NCBI RefSeq assembly: GCF_029168945.1
Contig: NC_083603.1
Span: forward strand, 9,610,001 to 9,674,000
Reading direction: 5' to 3'
DNA: 64,000 bases
Origin: Cannabis sativa
Lineage: Eukaryota > Streptophyta > Magnoliopsida > Rosales > Cannabaceae
Below are positions 11,336 to 23,137 of this stretch, piece after piece. Position 1 is the stretch's first letter. Every line of letters starts with the position of its first letter. Below the pieces are notes generated by a model. The model was not told the DNA's origin. It ran no database searches and saw only the letters and a list, made by a program, of their open reading frames with translations. A program made the position numbers and the translations under genes.

Positions 11336-13570
11336 TGTAACACCCTAACTATCTTAGGCGTATTACGTGATTTTTAAACGTACTGTGCAGCTCGTTGCTA
11401 ATCAACGAGGTTTATGGAAAAACGTGATTAATTAAAATTTTGCTTTTTCATTAAACTTATAAACCATTTTACAAAAAGTCTCGGGATCCCGATTTATAAA
11501 AATATTTACAAACGTTTTAACTGTTTAACTTTTACATCAAAATGAAAGTCGTCTAACGACGATTTACAAAAATCTCGGCCGTCTTGTCCCGAGGATCGTA
11601 CGCTCCGGGCCCTAACCGCCCCGACATGTACAATCTCATAAGCTCGCTCACGGTCCATCGGCAATCGCCTTGCCTTTACCTACACATGAACATAAAGCGC
11701 GAGTCGACGGACTCGGTAAGAAAAGCATACTAATATCATACATAAAACCGACCGCCGTGTCCAACACGATGCGAGTCCCGCTTACCGCCATGTCCAACAT
11801 GGTGCGAGCACTACCGCCATGTCCAACATGGTACCGAGTTTTGAACGTTCGGGGGACGGTACTATTGACAAGTATCCTCCCGATCGGTCGAGCCGGTCAT
11901 ACTCCGCCGCTGGTCATACTCCGGCCTGTACCGACGGGATAGGTCAATAGCACCGAACCACCAACCAAGTGTCGGCTGATCGGTCGAGCCGGTCATACTC
12001 CGCTTGGTCATACTCCGGCTGTCTGCAGACGTGACAGGGTTGGGTGGTTCGAAGCCTAAATACATATCTAATGTAATCTAGCAGGCTTCCTACATGCACG
12101 CTAAACATGTAATCTACATATGCATACTGTTATACTAATCTTACCTGGATTCCGATTTCAGGTGTGCCGGTCAACCTGACTGGAACTGAAGCTGAACGAC
12201 GGATTACTGGCTCCTAAACCATAAAAATCACAACGCTATAAGTGACACGCTAAATCACTTCCCGGGGACTAAAACTTGAAACTAAAAGTTTCCCTATCGA
12301 TAAAAAGCATGACAATACCCCTAAAAACCCAAAAACGAGGAAAACTAGGGTTCTGAAAAATCCCCCAACCGGCAGACCGGTTGCCCAACCGGAATTCCGG
12401 TTAAAATTCGAACCCCCATCCGAATTCGGATGCTCAACCGGAATTCCGGTTCCTCGCAGGCAGCCAACTAAAAATCACATAACTTGACCAATTCAATCCC
12501 AATTGGTCCCAAACTTTCCAGACCTGTTCTATATGCCCCAAATGACATTTCAAAGGCATCAAACCTACCCAGAAACCACACATGCAAAATTCACCATTGG
12601 AGCTCAAGCTTTGAGTTCCAAACTCAAGCTTGAGCAAAACCACCTAAACATGCAATCCATAAGCTTAATTCTACTTAACTAAGCCTAAAAACATCTCTGA
12701 AAACAAACAGAAACATCCAGCAATTCACAGAAACAAAACATGGCATTTTCTCTCAAAAAATCACCTATTTTAACATATAAACTAAAAGCTTTAAACAATC
12801 AATACAACATGCTTTCAACACAGCTCAATCAACAATAATAATCATGCTTTAATCCTCATAAATCAACAACAAAACACAGCAGTAACATCTCTCAAAGTCA
12901 CATGCATTTACTCAACTATTTTCACTTAAATTTCAAGAAAACACAAAGGAAATTATAAGGGATCAAACCTTGACTTGAATTACACTTAGAGGAGAAGAAA
13001 ATCACAAGCTTTAGGCAGAAAATTCCCAGCCCTAGCAGCCCAAGTCTCGGTAGAAAGAGGGAGAAAGAGAGAGCTTTGAGTGTTTGATTTTTTTTTGAGA
13101 AAAAATGATTTTATTTTCTAAGTTTGGAAAAATGAATAAAAGCTATACATATCATTATATTCAGCCAAATAAACACTTAAGTAATTATTTATTTTCCATT
13201 TTATAAAGTCATAAAAGACAAAACACTAATGGGGCAAAAAGACCATTTTGCCCCTCCACCATAAAATCATGAAAATCATACTAAAGGGGTATTTTTGGGA
13301 CATTCTAAATTCCCGGCCATTCCCGACATTCCCAATGTCTAAAACCCGTCCCCAAAATACTAACATACTAAGTTGTGATTTCTACTGAGCCAAACGCCGA
13401 GTTCCAAAATACCGGACACCGGAAATGCGAAATATAAAAACTGCTGATGACATAATTATGCATATCTGAATTTCATAATTAACAAAGATAAATTATTTAA
13501 ATGGCTATAAATAATTTCCTGATTAACATAAATAACTGCTAATTTCCAAATTAACTAAGCGGGCTTTACA
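11336..13570 (-). repeat. 5' LTR of the gypsy element
   Basis: 2235-bp LTR with the same ends as 4132-6374 and, at 13571, the second copy of the CATAC duplication. It keeps CG at several positions where the left LTR and the 1-1863 fragment have TG or CA. Perfect CCGGAATTCCGG palindromes lie around 12385-12450. Confidence 0.93.
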
Positions 13571-13575
13571 CATAC

Positions 13576-15262
13576 AATCCTAAATAATTTCCAAGATCTT
13601 CAACAAACTGATACAGTATCCCGGTAGGCGAGAGTGAAAGTATCATTCATTGAATAGAGTTGTCAGCTCATCTAAAATGCAAACCATTCTAGCAACCTTT
13701 TATTCGATCAAAATAAGAATCCAACGTTGTCCCGGTAGGCGAGAGTCAAGGTTATTCTCATTTTATGAGCTGCCACCATTGTTTCATGTTTTATAAGTTT
13801 ATCTCTAAGTAGTCACCGTAGGGGAGAGTCTATAATAGAGACGAAAACTTACAAAACACTTATCAAATGAGATCTTACGGTGTTAAATGCGTTCAACGAA
13901 TAACCATCCATAGGGGGACGAAGTCAAGCGTCTCGAGGTTATATTGAAAACATTTAACTATTGTAAGACCAACAATGGAGATCGAATATCCTAATAATAA
14001 TAAAGCTCATTATTTAAGGAGAGTTGTATTTTCTTTGATACTTATTTTAATCTATTTATTTTAAATATATATTTATTTAATTAAAATTTCCAATTTAGAA
14101 TGAAAAATTCTAAATATAAATTTTAATTTAATATTTATAAATTTTACTTAGATGGATATGAAAATAACATAAATTATTTCCATCTTAGTAATAAATAATA
14201 TAATGTTTAAGATTAAAATTGTGATATATTATATATATATATTATTATGAATATAATATATAATATAATTGAGAATTATATACATGTAATAATCACAATA
14301 TAATGTGATTGGGAGTTACATATATGTAATAGTTGTAACATAAGAGGTAGAGTTACTTATATTTTGTAACTTCCACATGATCACTAATTAAGTGTGTAAA
14401 GAGTGGTTACACAACTTAGTTTTTTGAAATTCAAAAACTATAATTTAAATATAATTATTGGGGATTGAATTTTATCATTTATAATGTGTATAAGTGATAC
14501 AAAATAAAGTGGGAATGCTTCCTCACATCTGCGCTCGTCAAGCCAACCTTACTTTTTGGGAGGTGAAACAGCGGTTGAAGCAGACATTTCGAAAAGAAAG
14601 CATCGATGATATGTATATATATATAAATGGTCACGGTTATCCGAGAGTGCATTCCGAAAAAAGTGGTTTGGAATAGGTTGGAGTGTTATTTGCAAAAGCT
14701 GAAAAATTTTATAACTAGTAACTAGTTACTATTTTTTTTCAGCATTAATAGTAAAACGTTTTTTCCTATTGGGATGGCTTTTAACAACTCCCATAACCTC
14801 CAAATCACCCATTTGATCCCATTTGCACCCCATTAAGAAATGGTAACAGCCATTGGGTGTGGGATGTTTGAATTTCAAAGTTTGTGATCCTAAACACTAT
14901 AAATAGAGGCATTGGTTCACCCTTTGAGACATACTCTTTTCTTCTATCTTTCAAACACAAAGCTAGAGAGTTCCAAGGCTTGATAATTCCTAGAAGTATT
15001 TCCACAAAGCCCTAAGTGTTTCATAGAGGGGAAAATAATCTTCTTGGATACAGGTGTAGAAACTTTATTCAAGCTTTTGGTGATCTTCATCTCCACTTTG
15101 GGTGTTTGTTCTTCTTTCTTATTTTATTCAATTCTCAAGTTTTATATTGTTCTCTTGTTCTCCTCTATACACTCTCTATATACACTACTCTTTATATCTC
15201 TACTATATATCATCTATTATATGTATATATTCTATATTATATATATACACAATTATATATAT
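13576..15262. other. Old LTR-element-like DNA, no gene
   Basis: AT-rich DNA continuing the host sequence of 1864-4131 after the gypsy insertion. At 13620-13990 it has three motifs, (C)CGGTAGGCGAGAGTC twice and CCGTAGGGGAGAGTC once, that also occur in weaker form near 3798. From about 14030 the sequence has the look of a copia LTR (short A/T runs, T-rich end), and its probable continuation resumes at 20603 after the CACTA insertion. No start, stop or paired LTR could be fixed. The open frames at 14494-14676 and 15016-15462 have no recognisable domain. Confidence 0.35.
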
Positions 15263-15760
15263 CACTACTACAAAAAACCCCTTTAGAGGCGGTTTTTAAG
15301 CCCTTTCAGCGTCGGTTTTCGCAAAATTCGCTACCGACGCTGATCAGGGCGACGTTAAAGGGTATATATGAACCGACATCATATGTACCCCTATGGCGTC
15401 AGTTATTAGCTAGGAACCGACGCCATAGGGGTAGCGTAGCAACCGATGCCAAAAGCAAGTGAATTTCAGTTTTTTCAATTTTTTTTAATTTAATTATATA
15501 ATTTTAAGTACATTTTAATTATATATTTATTAATTTATATATTATTTTATTTAATTTAAATTACATATTTATTTTTTAAAATGTAAATTAAATATTATTT
15601 AAATTTCGGTAAAATACATAATTTAATTTCATAAAAGTAATTAAATATTACACAAACATTAATGTAAAATTAGTTAAAAATATTAATAAGTTAATAAATC
15701 AAACTACAAGTTAATCTATAAAAATTACATAATGAAGAAAATTTTTTGGACCTTTCAACC

Positions 15761-18700
15761 TCAATCGTCATCGTGAATCACTGCCATCAATTGTTCTATC
15801 CACTTTCGCTGTAGTGGTAACAATTCAGTTTTTGGATCGTATTGCTTCTTACCCCCAAGCTGTTAAAAAAATTAAAAATTTATGTTAGTTTATATATATA
15901 TGTATATTATATATTTGTTATTATAATAAATATATACTATAATCAATAATTAAAACTTACAACTTTTTGATCTTGTATGTAACGGTTGGGGTTTGCACGT
16001 GCGACGATGTCAGTGATATATTTCAAAACATAAAAACCACATTCTTGGCTTTTAGGTTGTCTTAGACAGTTTGCTTGGTTAATTCCTAGCCACTGGCCAA
16101 GATACTGATGTGCTTCCCCTATATACATGAATGCACTGTTTTGAAAAATTATATTAGCATTTCAATTTGTTAGTTAATTTAAATTTGTTACATAAGAAGT
16201 CATTAAATTATTTACCTTCCGATCATTTGTTCTATTTCTTCGGGAATTAGGCGGCCACTTACAGGGTTTAAATGGATAATTTTCCTTGGCGTAACCACCA
16301 CTAGCGTCCAATGAATCCTAGAAAATTATATTGGAATATAAGTAAGATAGTATAAAAATAATTTGAAGTCATAATATAGAAATGAACAATTAGCACTAAA
16401 GAATTAAATAGAGTTTACCCGATATTCTAAGGAATAAAGAACATTTGGTGGTTGCTATTCATTAATGATAACCAATTAGCGAATCGTCTTGCCGCATCGT
16501 CAAAAGACTGACTCTTTTCTTCATTGGTGTTCCCATGCACTACGAGAAGCTCTGGGTCGTAGAACTTGAAAATTTTTCTCAGACCGTTGATGCTCTCCCA
16601 GATGTTCCTGCCAAAAAAAGTGTCAGTGTCTTATAATAATTTGACTAGAATTTGATATATATATATAAGGTTAATTAGATTAAAGAAGAGTATACATCAT
16701 TCCAAACAGCATTCCCTGGTTGCCGATGTAGTCACACGTAGCAACCTGCTGCAAATCCTCTCCAGATAACGTGATCTGGGTACGCGGTGCAATGAATCCT
16801 TGGTAGACAGGAATTGTGATTATATCACGTTTATCTTTGAGCCTCAGGAATTCACGAATCATCTATTTTAGCGAATTAGGGATCAACGCCATCTTCTCTT
16901 CCGTGAACAAGTCATCTTCCCGTGCACCACCGCCTTGTGGAGAAAGCAATGGAGCTTTCCCCTTCGACGCATCACGTCTTGAGGGCGGTTGAGCGAGTGG
17001 ACCCTAAACAAAATGGAACATAATATATATATCAAATTTTATCCAAATTCTACCGAAATTTCGGCAGCATAACGGTTGTAATTGAATGCCCCCAAAAAGT
17101 TTAAACATGCCTGTATAACGACAAATAACACATATATAACAGTAGTTTGTTCATCCATCCCACTGCAGCACATATATTCGCAAAACCTACTTCACTACGG
17201 ATGAATATTGAAGATATTCAAACTCCACTAATCATTAATAATTAATTTATAAGAAAAGTTAACTCGGTTGTTAGAATTAAGTGTTTAGGCCAAGGAAGGA
17301 ACATCTGGTATACGTCCCTAACATATCTGCACTCTTCAATTGGGACTGGGATTTCAGCGTCCTCTTGCAGGATTTCCGACACCATAATCCGGGCATGTGA
17401 ATCATCGTAGTCCTGGCAGTGAACTTTGATCATACCAACATGCTCGTACAAATACGCTCGGGCCACAATGTTGTCGATGTTTTCAGAGCAGAGATGTACT
17501 TGCTAATTAAGGGCCGCATGGTCATCGAAATTGTACAGGATACCTTGGTCGTTGAGGGAAATAAACTCCTCAGCATAAGTTTGTGGTTGTACCTCATCTT
17601 GAGGAGCGTATGGTTGTGGAACATACGCCTCACCCGCCACCTCTCCTTCTTCCTCTTGTTCGGCAGCGTTTGTCTTCTGCTTAAGGGATTGGACTTCGGC
17701 TTTTAATTTTTCAATCTCCTTCGCTTGTCGAGCCACAACATCAGACACTTCCCTTTTCTTCCTGCCGAACAGTTGAGATGCCCTGGTTAGGAACCTACAA
17801 ATCATAAAATGCAAATTAACTACGATTTTATTTGTGTAACTAAATAAAAAACATTTGAAGTAATAGCATACCCAGCAGCCCTGACACGTCCAGGATGCTC
17901 TGGTGTCCCGAGCGCCTGCGTCAGGATATCGTTTTTGCCCTGGACCTGAATTTGTCCCTGACTAAGCTTCTCCTCTAATTGAGCCTAATGCACGCATATA
18001 TTCAAGCAATTAGTATATGAATTATATACACTAACTCATGACTAGAATTGAATTAAGGATTAATATATACTTACTATCTTCTCTGCAATTTCCTTGTCGT
18101 AATCAGTGACAAGTTTTCGACTCTTGGTGCGAGATTTAATCCAAACACGGTGGCGGGGGGATCTGCGACTTCGAGATCCTTTTTCTACATCACGTTATAA
18201 CAATTAAATGAGTACCAATTAAATTTTATAGCACATTATAGCACATTAAATTTTAAGCATTACTTACCACAGCTTCCCGTACGTTCACCATTCCACTCCG
18301 GCCACTTTGATGTCTGGATTGAATTTTCGAGGAACGTTCACGTTGCACCTTACTCAATTCCTACAATGCCAAAAAAATACATTAGATACATGTACTTGTA
18401 TTTAAGAGTTTATCTTAGTGTTAATATAATTAGCGTACCTGAAATTCAGGAGTTAGTCGACTTTCAACAAAAGTGCACCAATCTGCAGCGTCGATCTCGG
18501 GGTGCTTTTCAGGGACTTGTGCGAGTCGTCCCAGATCCTTCTCTTGCAAAGCGGGCATTATGATGTCTTTTTTCATCCTATTCTTGAAGTCTTTCATTAA
18601 CTTCCCAGCTAGGATGAGAAAATCATGTTTGAAGGAGTCCGGCATAATGAACCCCGTCTAGTTTGAAGGGAAACAAACACGGTTAGAGTGAACATTTGAA

Positions 18701-19025
18701 TTAATAGAAAAACAAATCAAAATTCTAACAAATAATAGCTTACTTGTATGTCGTTCCAAACTTTATTTTTCAGAGTCGGGTTGACTTCTTTCCAGTTTTT
18801 ATAGGACAACCCTATCGTCTGCCGGCATCTGACACATAGAGTGGATACGAGCTTAGCATAGCTTTTCCCGCAGTATTATCCTTTGTCATTAACCTCGAGG
18901 GCCACTCTTTTGCCTTGATCCATTAGCTTGGATATTTCATTCATTTGAGTAGGCCCTCTTGTAGGTATTACTGTTGGACACTCTGCCTCTGGGTCTGAAT
19001 CAGATCCTGAACCCGAGTTGGCCAT
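15761..19025 (-). pseudogene. Ptta/En/Spm plant transposase with C-terminal ULP1-like protease, three in-frame stops
   Basis: Start codon at 19025 (MANSGSGSDSDPEAE). Exons read by eye: 19025-18744; about 18658-18440 (PDSFKHDFL, WCTFVESRLTPEFQ); about 18359-18270; about 18185-18076 (RKLVTDYDKEIAEKI); about 17990-17880 (LTQALGTPEHPGRVRAAG); about 17795-17250, starting with a coiled coil (EIEKLKAEVQSLKQK) and ending FLPWPKHLI; about 17006-16685; about 16613-16440; 16318-16216 (HWTLVVVTPRKIIHLNPV); about 16137-15960 (RQPKSQECGFYVLKYI); 15862-15761. The wording is that of Transposase_24, then of C48 cysteine proteases: His in HW, Gln and Cys in RQPKSQECG. The usual acidic residue of LDP is Asn (LNP). 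In-frame stops occur near 18876, 17500 and 16865, in otherwise open reading, so the copy is inactive. Confidence 0.85.
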
Positions 19026-20292
19026 ATCTACACCATTAACAAACAAAATTTGAGAACCTTTCAAATATGAACTTTGACATTGATAATCATGCTACTAACA
19101 CTAAATTCTACCGAAATTTGATCCAAATTCTACCGAAATTTTGGCAGCATAACGGCTGTAATTGGACGTTCCCAAAAATTTTAAAAGTGCCCAAAGTAAC
19201 AAACAAAACAAATATAACAATACAGAACAAAGAAACTAACATAAACAATACAAAATTTATCCACCCATCCGACCGCAATACATGTATTCCCAGATGCTAC
19301 TTCACTACGGATGAATATTTAAGATATTAAAACTCAACTAAGCATGCATTGATAATTAATTATAATAACAAAAGGTTAGCGGATGGATATACCTATTGCA
19401 AATCCGATCAACACCGAAATATGTCGATCGACTCTCAAATATTAGCACACAACCTATAACATAATGCAATATACAGCTAAATTAAAATTTTAATTTTAAA
19501 CAAAGTAGCAAGTTACTAGTTACTAATTTTCATAGTTAATTTTTTTTTAAAATAACATATACATATATATACATATATAATCAATTAAATATCACACTAC
19601 CATTATTTTAAAAACTTTAACTCTAAACTAATTAAATTCCTACTACCTCTCATTCTCATTCACAACAAATATATATACAATACAAATACACAAATAATAT
19701 ATACACAATATATATACACACAACATATATATAAACACATATTCAATAATAAAATACAAAATATATACATATATATATTATATATCAAGTAAATAAATAT
19801 TTACCTTATAAACGCAATCCGGCGACAAATTGCGACCAAAAATCCAGCCACCTATAGCACACACAATATAATATTAATAAAATGAAAAAATCCCAAAAAA
19901 AAATTTACAAAAACAAAATAATACCAATGTACATTAATAAAATGAATAGAAATCATATTTATACCTTAATGAACGTTGAGATTAAACGATTTCTCTGCTA
20001 AAATCGGTGGTCGGAGTTAAACCACCACCTTTTTTTAAAATAGGTTCAGGTACAGTGTAAATGGGTGAAAAAACAAAACTTTTTTAGTGTATGGGATTAG
20101 ATATTGAAAATAGAAACTTTTAAGACAAAAATGAGGTGAAATGGTGAAGAAATGAGAGAGATATGTGGGTTTTTAGAGGTGGTTGGCGAGGGTTTTCGTG
20201 GGTTTTTTTGTGGGTTTCTCTCTGCTATAGAAGTGGCTGGTATGCTGGAGAAGAAGAAGTGAGGAAGAAGAAGACGATGCAGAGGTTATTAA

Positions 20293-20412
20293 GGGGAGAC
20301 CCTATGTCGTCAATCCTAGCAAAGAACCGACGGCATAGGTGCACACGTGTCAATAAAGTGTGCACCTATGTCGTCGGTTCTTTGCTAGGAACCGACGGCA
20401 TAGGGTCTCCCC
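20293..20412. repeat. Long subterminal palindrome of the CACTA element
   Basis: Two arms of about 54 bases, starting GGGGAGACCCTATG and ending CATAGGGTCTCCCC, face each other around an 11-base spacer. Only a few arm positions mispair. Shorter versions of the same unit (AACCGACG...CATAGGG) occur at 15390-15433. Confidence 0.9.
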
Positions 20413-20605
20413 AAAACCCTCAAAAATTCCCAATTTCCAACCGACGGGATAGGGTTTATTAATATATATACCTACGGTTTTTACCAAAAAACCGCCTCTA
20501 AATGTCAATTTCGAATTAGGTGGGTGTTTTCACACCCTTTAGCTTCCCTTTTTATAAAATGGGTTAAAAAAAGGGAAGCTAAATACCCATATTGTAGTAG
20601 TGTAT

Positions 20606-21123
20606 ATGCTTTTATATAGTTTACATTTACTTGTATATTTGAGTTTTGAGTTATAACTCTTTTCTTTTATTTGTATTTTGTGCTTTGGGATTGTAACTCT
20701 TTATTTAATATATTGTCCTTGTAATATTTTGTTTAGAGTTGTAATTGTCTTAGTCTTTTATTCATCTTATTTCATTCTTCCATTGTAATCTCTCTATTAT
20801 TTCTAAGAACACTCACTCACAACCTTAGTGTAGATTAGTGGGGATCACCATGACTTAACAAGGTATTACACCTTTGTCCAAAAACTTATTTTCTCTTATC
20901 TCTAAGCACTAAGGGAACTCTCTAGGAAATAGCTTTAAAAATTATTATGCCTTAGGATTTTCTAGTAATGTGCTTTTTTGATAGAAAATTTCTCATCTCA
21001 ATATAAGCACCTTACACCTCTTTATATAGTGTTTAAGATATCACCATTCGAAATTCAAACTCATAACCTCCATGGATATTATGGACTCAAATGTAACTTA
21101 TGTACACACCATAACTCTTATAG
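20606..21123. other. LTR-like AT-rich DNA after the CACTA element
   Basis: This probably continues the sequence broken at 15262. It is T-rich with repeated TTGTAACTCTTT-like runs and looks like the R/U5 part of a copia LTR, but I could not find its partner. No gene is visible. Confidence 0.3.
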
Positions 21124-21722
21124 TGTTAGAATTTGAGGAATAAGATGAATGAGGTTCCATCCCAAAACCAATTGGCAATGGGAGGAGTAGCCCATTCATC
21201 TTATATATCACAATTTATTTCCACACATTAGCAATGTGGGACTAACTCTAATACACCCTCCTCACGTTTGGACCTGGAAAGTGTGGGTATAACGAACGAC
21301 CTTTAAGACCACAGGGTCGAACGTGACATTTGAAAGAATCCCACAAGGCCAAATATTGGGAAATTTGTGGGTGTACACGTCGGGAAATTAGTGGATTTTG
21401 AAACAGGTCAAAGACCCCAACACTAGAAATTGGCACACATTGGCCGAAAGGTCCCAAATGGAGGTTAAAGGGGAGATAGCAGAAGTATCTGTTTGGACCG
21501 GCGGCACTTTGGCTCACAACGGATCACAAACGGCTTTTTAGACCGGTGGCAATTTGGGCTCACAACGGATCACAAGTGGCTCTGATACCATGTTAGAATT
21601 TGAGGAATAAGATGAATGAGGTTCCATCCCAAAACCAATTGGCAATGGGAGGAGTAGCCCATTCATCTTATATATCACAATTTATTTCCACACATTAGCA
21701 ATGTGGGACTAACTCTAATATA
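21124..21722 (-). mobile_element. TRIM retrotransposon (599 bp)
   Basis: Two 132-bp terminal repeats (21124-21255 and 21591-21722) are almost identical and flank 335 bp without an open gene. Just inside the right repeat the minus strand reads TGGTATCAGAGCC, an exact initiator-Met primer site, and just inside the left repeat it reads GTGAGGAGGG, a polypurine tract. Short LTRs, tiny non-coding interior and these two sites define a terminal-repeat retrotransposon in miniature. The interior has a ~45-bp duplication around CACAACGGATCACAA (21520-21580). The right-hand terminus reads TATATTAG where the left reads TGTATTAG, and no 5-bp target duplication is evident. Confidence 0.85.
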
Positions 21723-21796
21723 ATGCATTAAGAATTTCAAATTAAGATATGTAACATTTTTTGTACTTTTAATATTGGTGATTAAGTCCCCCAAAT

Positions 21797-22349
21797 TAGG
21801 GTTGTACAAAAAAATTTGTAAACCGCCTAAACCGAATAACCCGCCCAAACCGAACCGAAAAAACCGATAAAAATTACAAACCGAAATAACCCGAAAAAAT
21901 TACAAACCGCCCAATCTGTTAATTGGGCGGGTTGAAAATAGGTCCAACCCGCCCAATTAACCCGACCAACCCGATTTTGCACCTTTATTTTTTTTTAAAC
22001 TTTTTAGTTTTTATTATATATAATATAAATGATTAAATATATAATAATATAAAGTTATATACTTAATTATTAGTTTTAAAGTCATATTGGTATTGTATTT
22101 TGGTGGAATGTGGTATTTTTAATTTATTTTTTTAATTTTTGTTGATTTTGACTTTAAAACTAAAAAAAAAAAAAAGTTTGGCCGGTTTGGGCGGGTTAAC
22201 CCGACCAAACCGCCCAAACCGTTGGTCGGTTTATAGATTTTTTTTTTTTAAATTGGGCGGGTTGCACTTAAATTTTAGCAACCCGAACTTTAGATTGGGT
22301 TAGAAAATATATAGGATAAACCGCCCAAACCGACCGATGTACAACCCTA
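21797..22349. mobile_element. hAT-type MITE, 553 bp
   Basis: Inverted ends TAGGGTTGTAC and GTACAACCCTA, flanked by a perfect 8-bp duplication CCCCAAAT (21789-21796, 22350-22357). The interior is dominated by degenerate AACCG and CCCAAACCG repeats near both ends with an AT-rich middle. It has no coding capacity. It is related in ends and repeats to the element at 49880-50619. Confidence 0.92.
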
Positions 22350-22765
22350 CCCCAAATATTATAATTAAAATGATGACAACTAATATATAATGTCATATGT
22401 TACATATTAATTTATTATACATATTTAATCTATACATTATATTATTTATAAATAATATAACACTTTAAATGTTTCAATAAGGAGATCTATTAAGGCAAAC
22501 TGATAACTTGTTATTGTGTAAAGAAAAAGTTTGGATTGGATAATTATTCTCTACCTTCCATTATGTAATTTTGTTTGGCTTCTTTGATATTTAATGAAAC
22601 CAGCAAGTACTCAAAATAAATAAATTATAAGCCAAAATATTTGGCTCATAAATAGTCACTCCTTTAGTCCTTTTCCTTTTTTAAAATATAAATTTGCCCA
22701 TTACATTCACTTGTTGTAATGGGCTACAACTAAAAAAGCATTTCATACTTCACTATGAATGAAAA

Positions 22766-23137
22766 GGGTAAATACCATTTTGGACCTTTTTTTTTGCAAA
22801 AGTTATCAATTGGACCTTATATTTTCTTAAATGACAAAATGGACCTTGTATTTTCTAAAATAATACAAATAGGACCCTGAATTGATTTTTTATCAAAATA
22901 AAGTTTAATTATAATCCGATCTAAAAGTGCTATGACAAAACTGTTTACATTTTTTGTATCTGTTCGTATTAAGCATTGTCTTCAAGTTGGTTGTGTTAAA
23001 AAAAAGTTGTCAAAAATTAAGCTCAGGGTCCTATTTTTACTATTTAAGAAAATACAGAGTCCATTTTGTCATTTAACAAAACACAGGATTCAATTTGTAA
23101 TTTTTGCAAAACACATGATCTAAAATGGTATTTACCC
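22766..23137. mobile_element. Foldback MITE, MULE-like, 372 bp
   Basis: The two halves are inverted copies, from GGGTAAATACCATTTTGGACC at the left to its near complement ending in GGTATTTACCC at the right. The flanks GAATGAAAA and GAATAAAAA are a 9-bp duplication with one mismatch, which suggests Mutator-type insertion. No gene. Confidence 0.8.

Larger units (their letters stand above)
4132..13570 (-). mobile_element. Ty3/gypsy chromovirus (Tekay/Del-like), decayed, full length
   Basis: A complete LTR retrotransposon on the minus strand. LTRs lie at 4132-6374 and 11336-13570, begin TGTAACACCC and end GGGCTTTACA, and the element is flanked by a perfect 5-bp duplication CATAC (4127-4131 and 13571-13575). 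The internal part reads, on the minus strand, primer binding site, gag, protease, reverse transcriptase, RNase H, integrase, a chromodomain-like tail and a polypurine tract. The pol-internal integrase order and the tail place it among plant chromoviruses; the long LTRs and tail wording suggest Tekay/Del. Every coding domain is in more than one frame, so this copy is not autonomous. Confidence 0.95.
15263..20602 (-). mobile_element. CACTA (En/Spm) DNA transposon with broken transposase gene
   Basis: The ends are CACTACTACAA (15263) and TTGTAGTAGTG (to 20602), an exact inverted pair, with the 3-bp duplication TAT on both sides (15260-15262, 20603-20605). AGAGGCGG at 15285 and CCGCCTCT near 20490 extend the inverted relation inside the ends. 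Subterminal hairpins lie at about 15308-15342, 15386-15433 and 20293-20412; CACTA transposases are known to bind repeated subterminal sites. One multi-exon gene is present on the minus strand (15761-19025). It is now non-autonomous because that gene has in-frame stops. Confidence 0.95.

Noticed and set aside
15761..16320. A host SUMO protease gene
   Set aside because: The ULP1-like exons lie inside CACTA ends and follow transposase exons in the same frame and direction, so they belong to the transposon.
21830..22340. Interstitial telomere repeat because of AACCC runs
   Set aside because: The plant telomere unit CCCTAAA is not repeated here; the runs are subterminal repeats of a hAT MITE with an 8-bp duplication.
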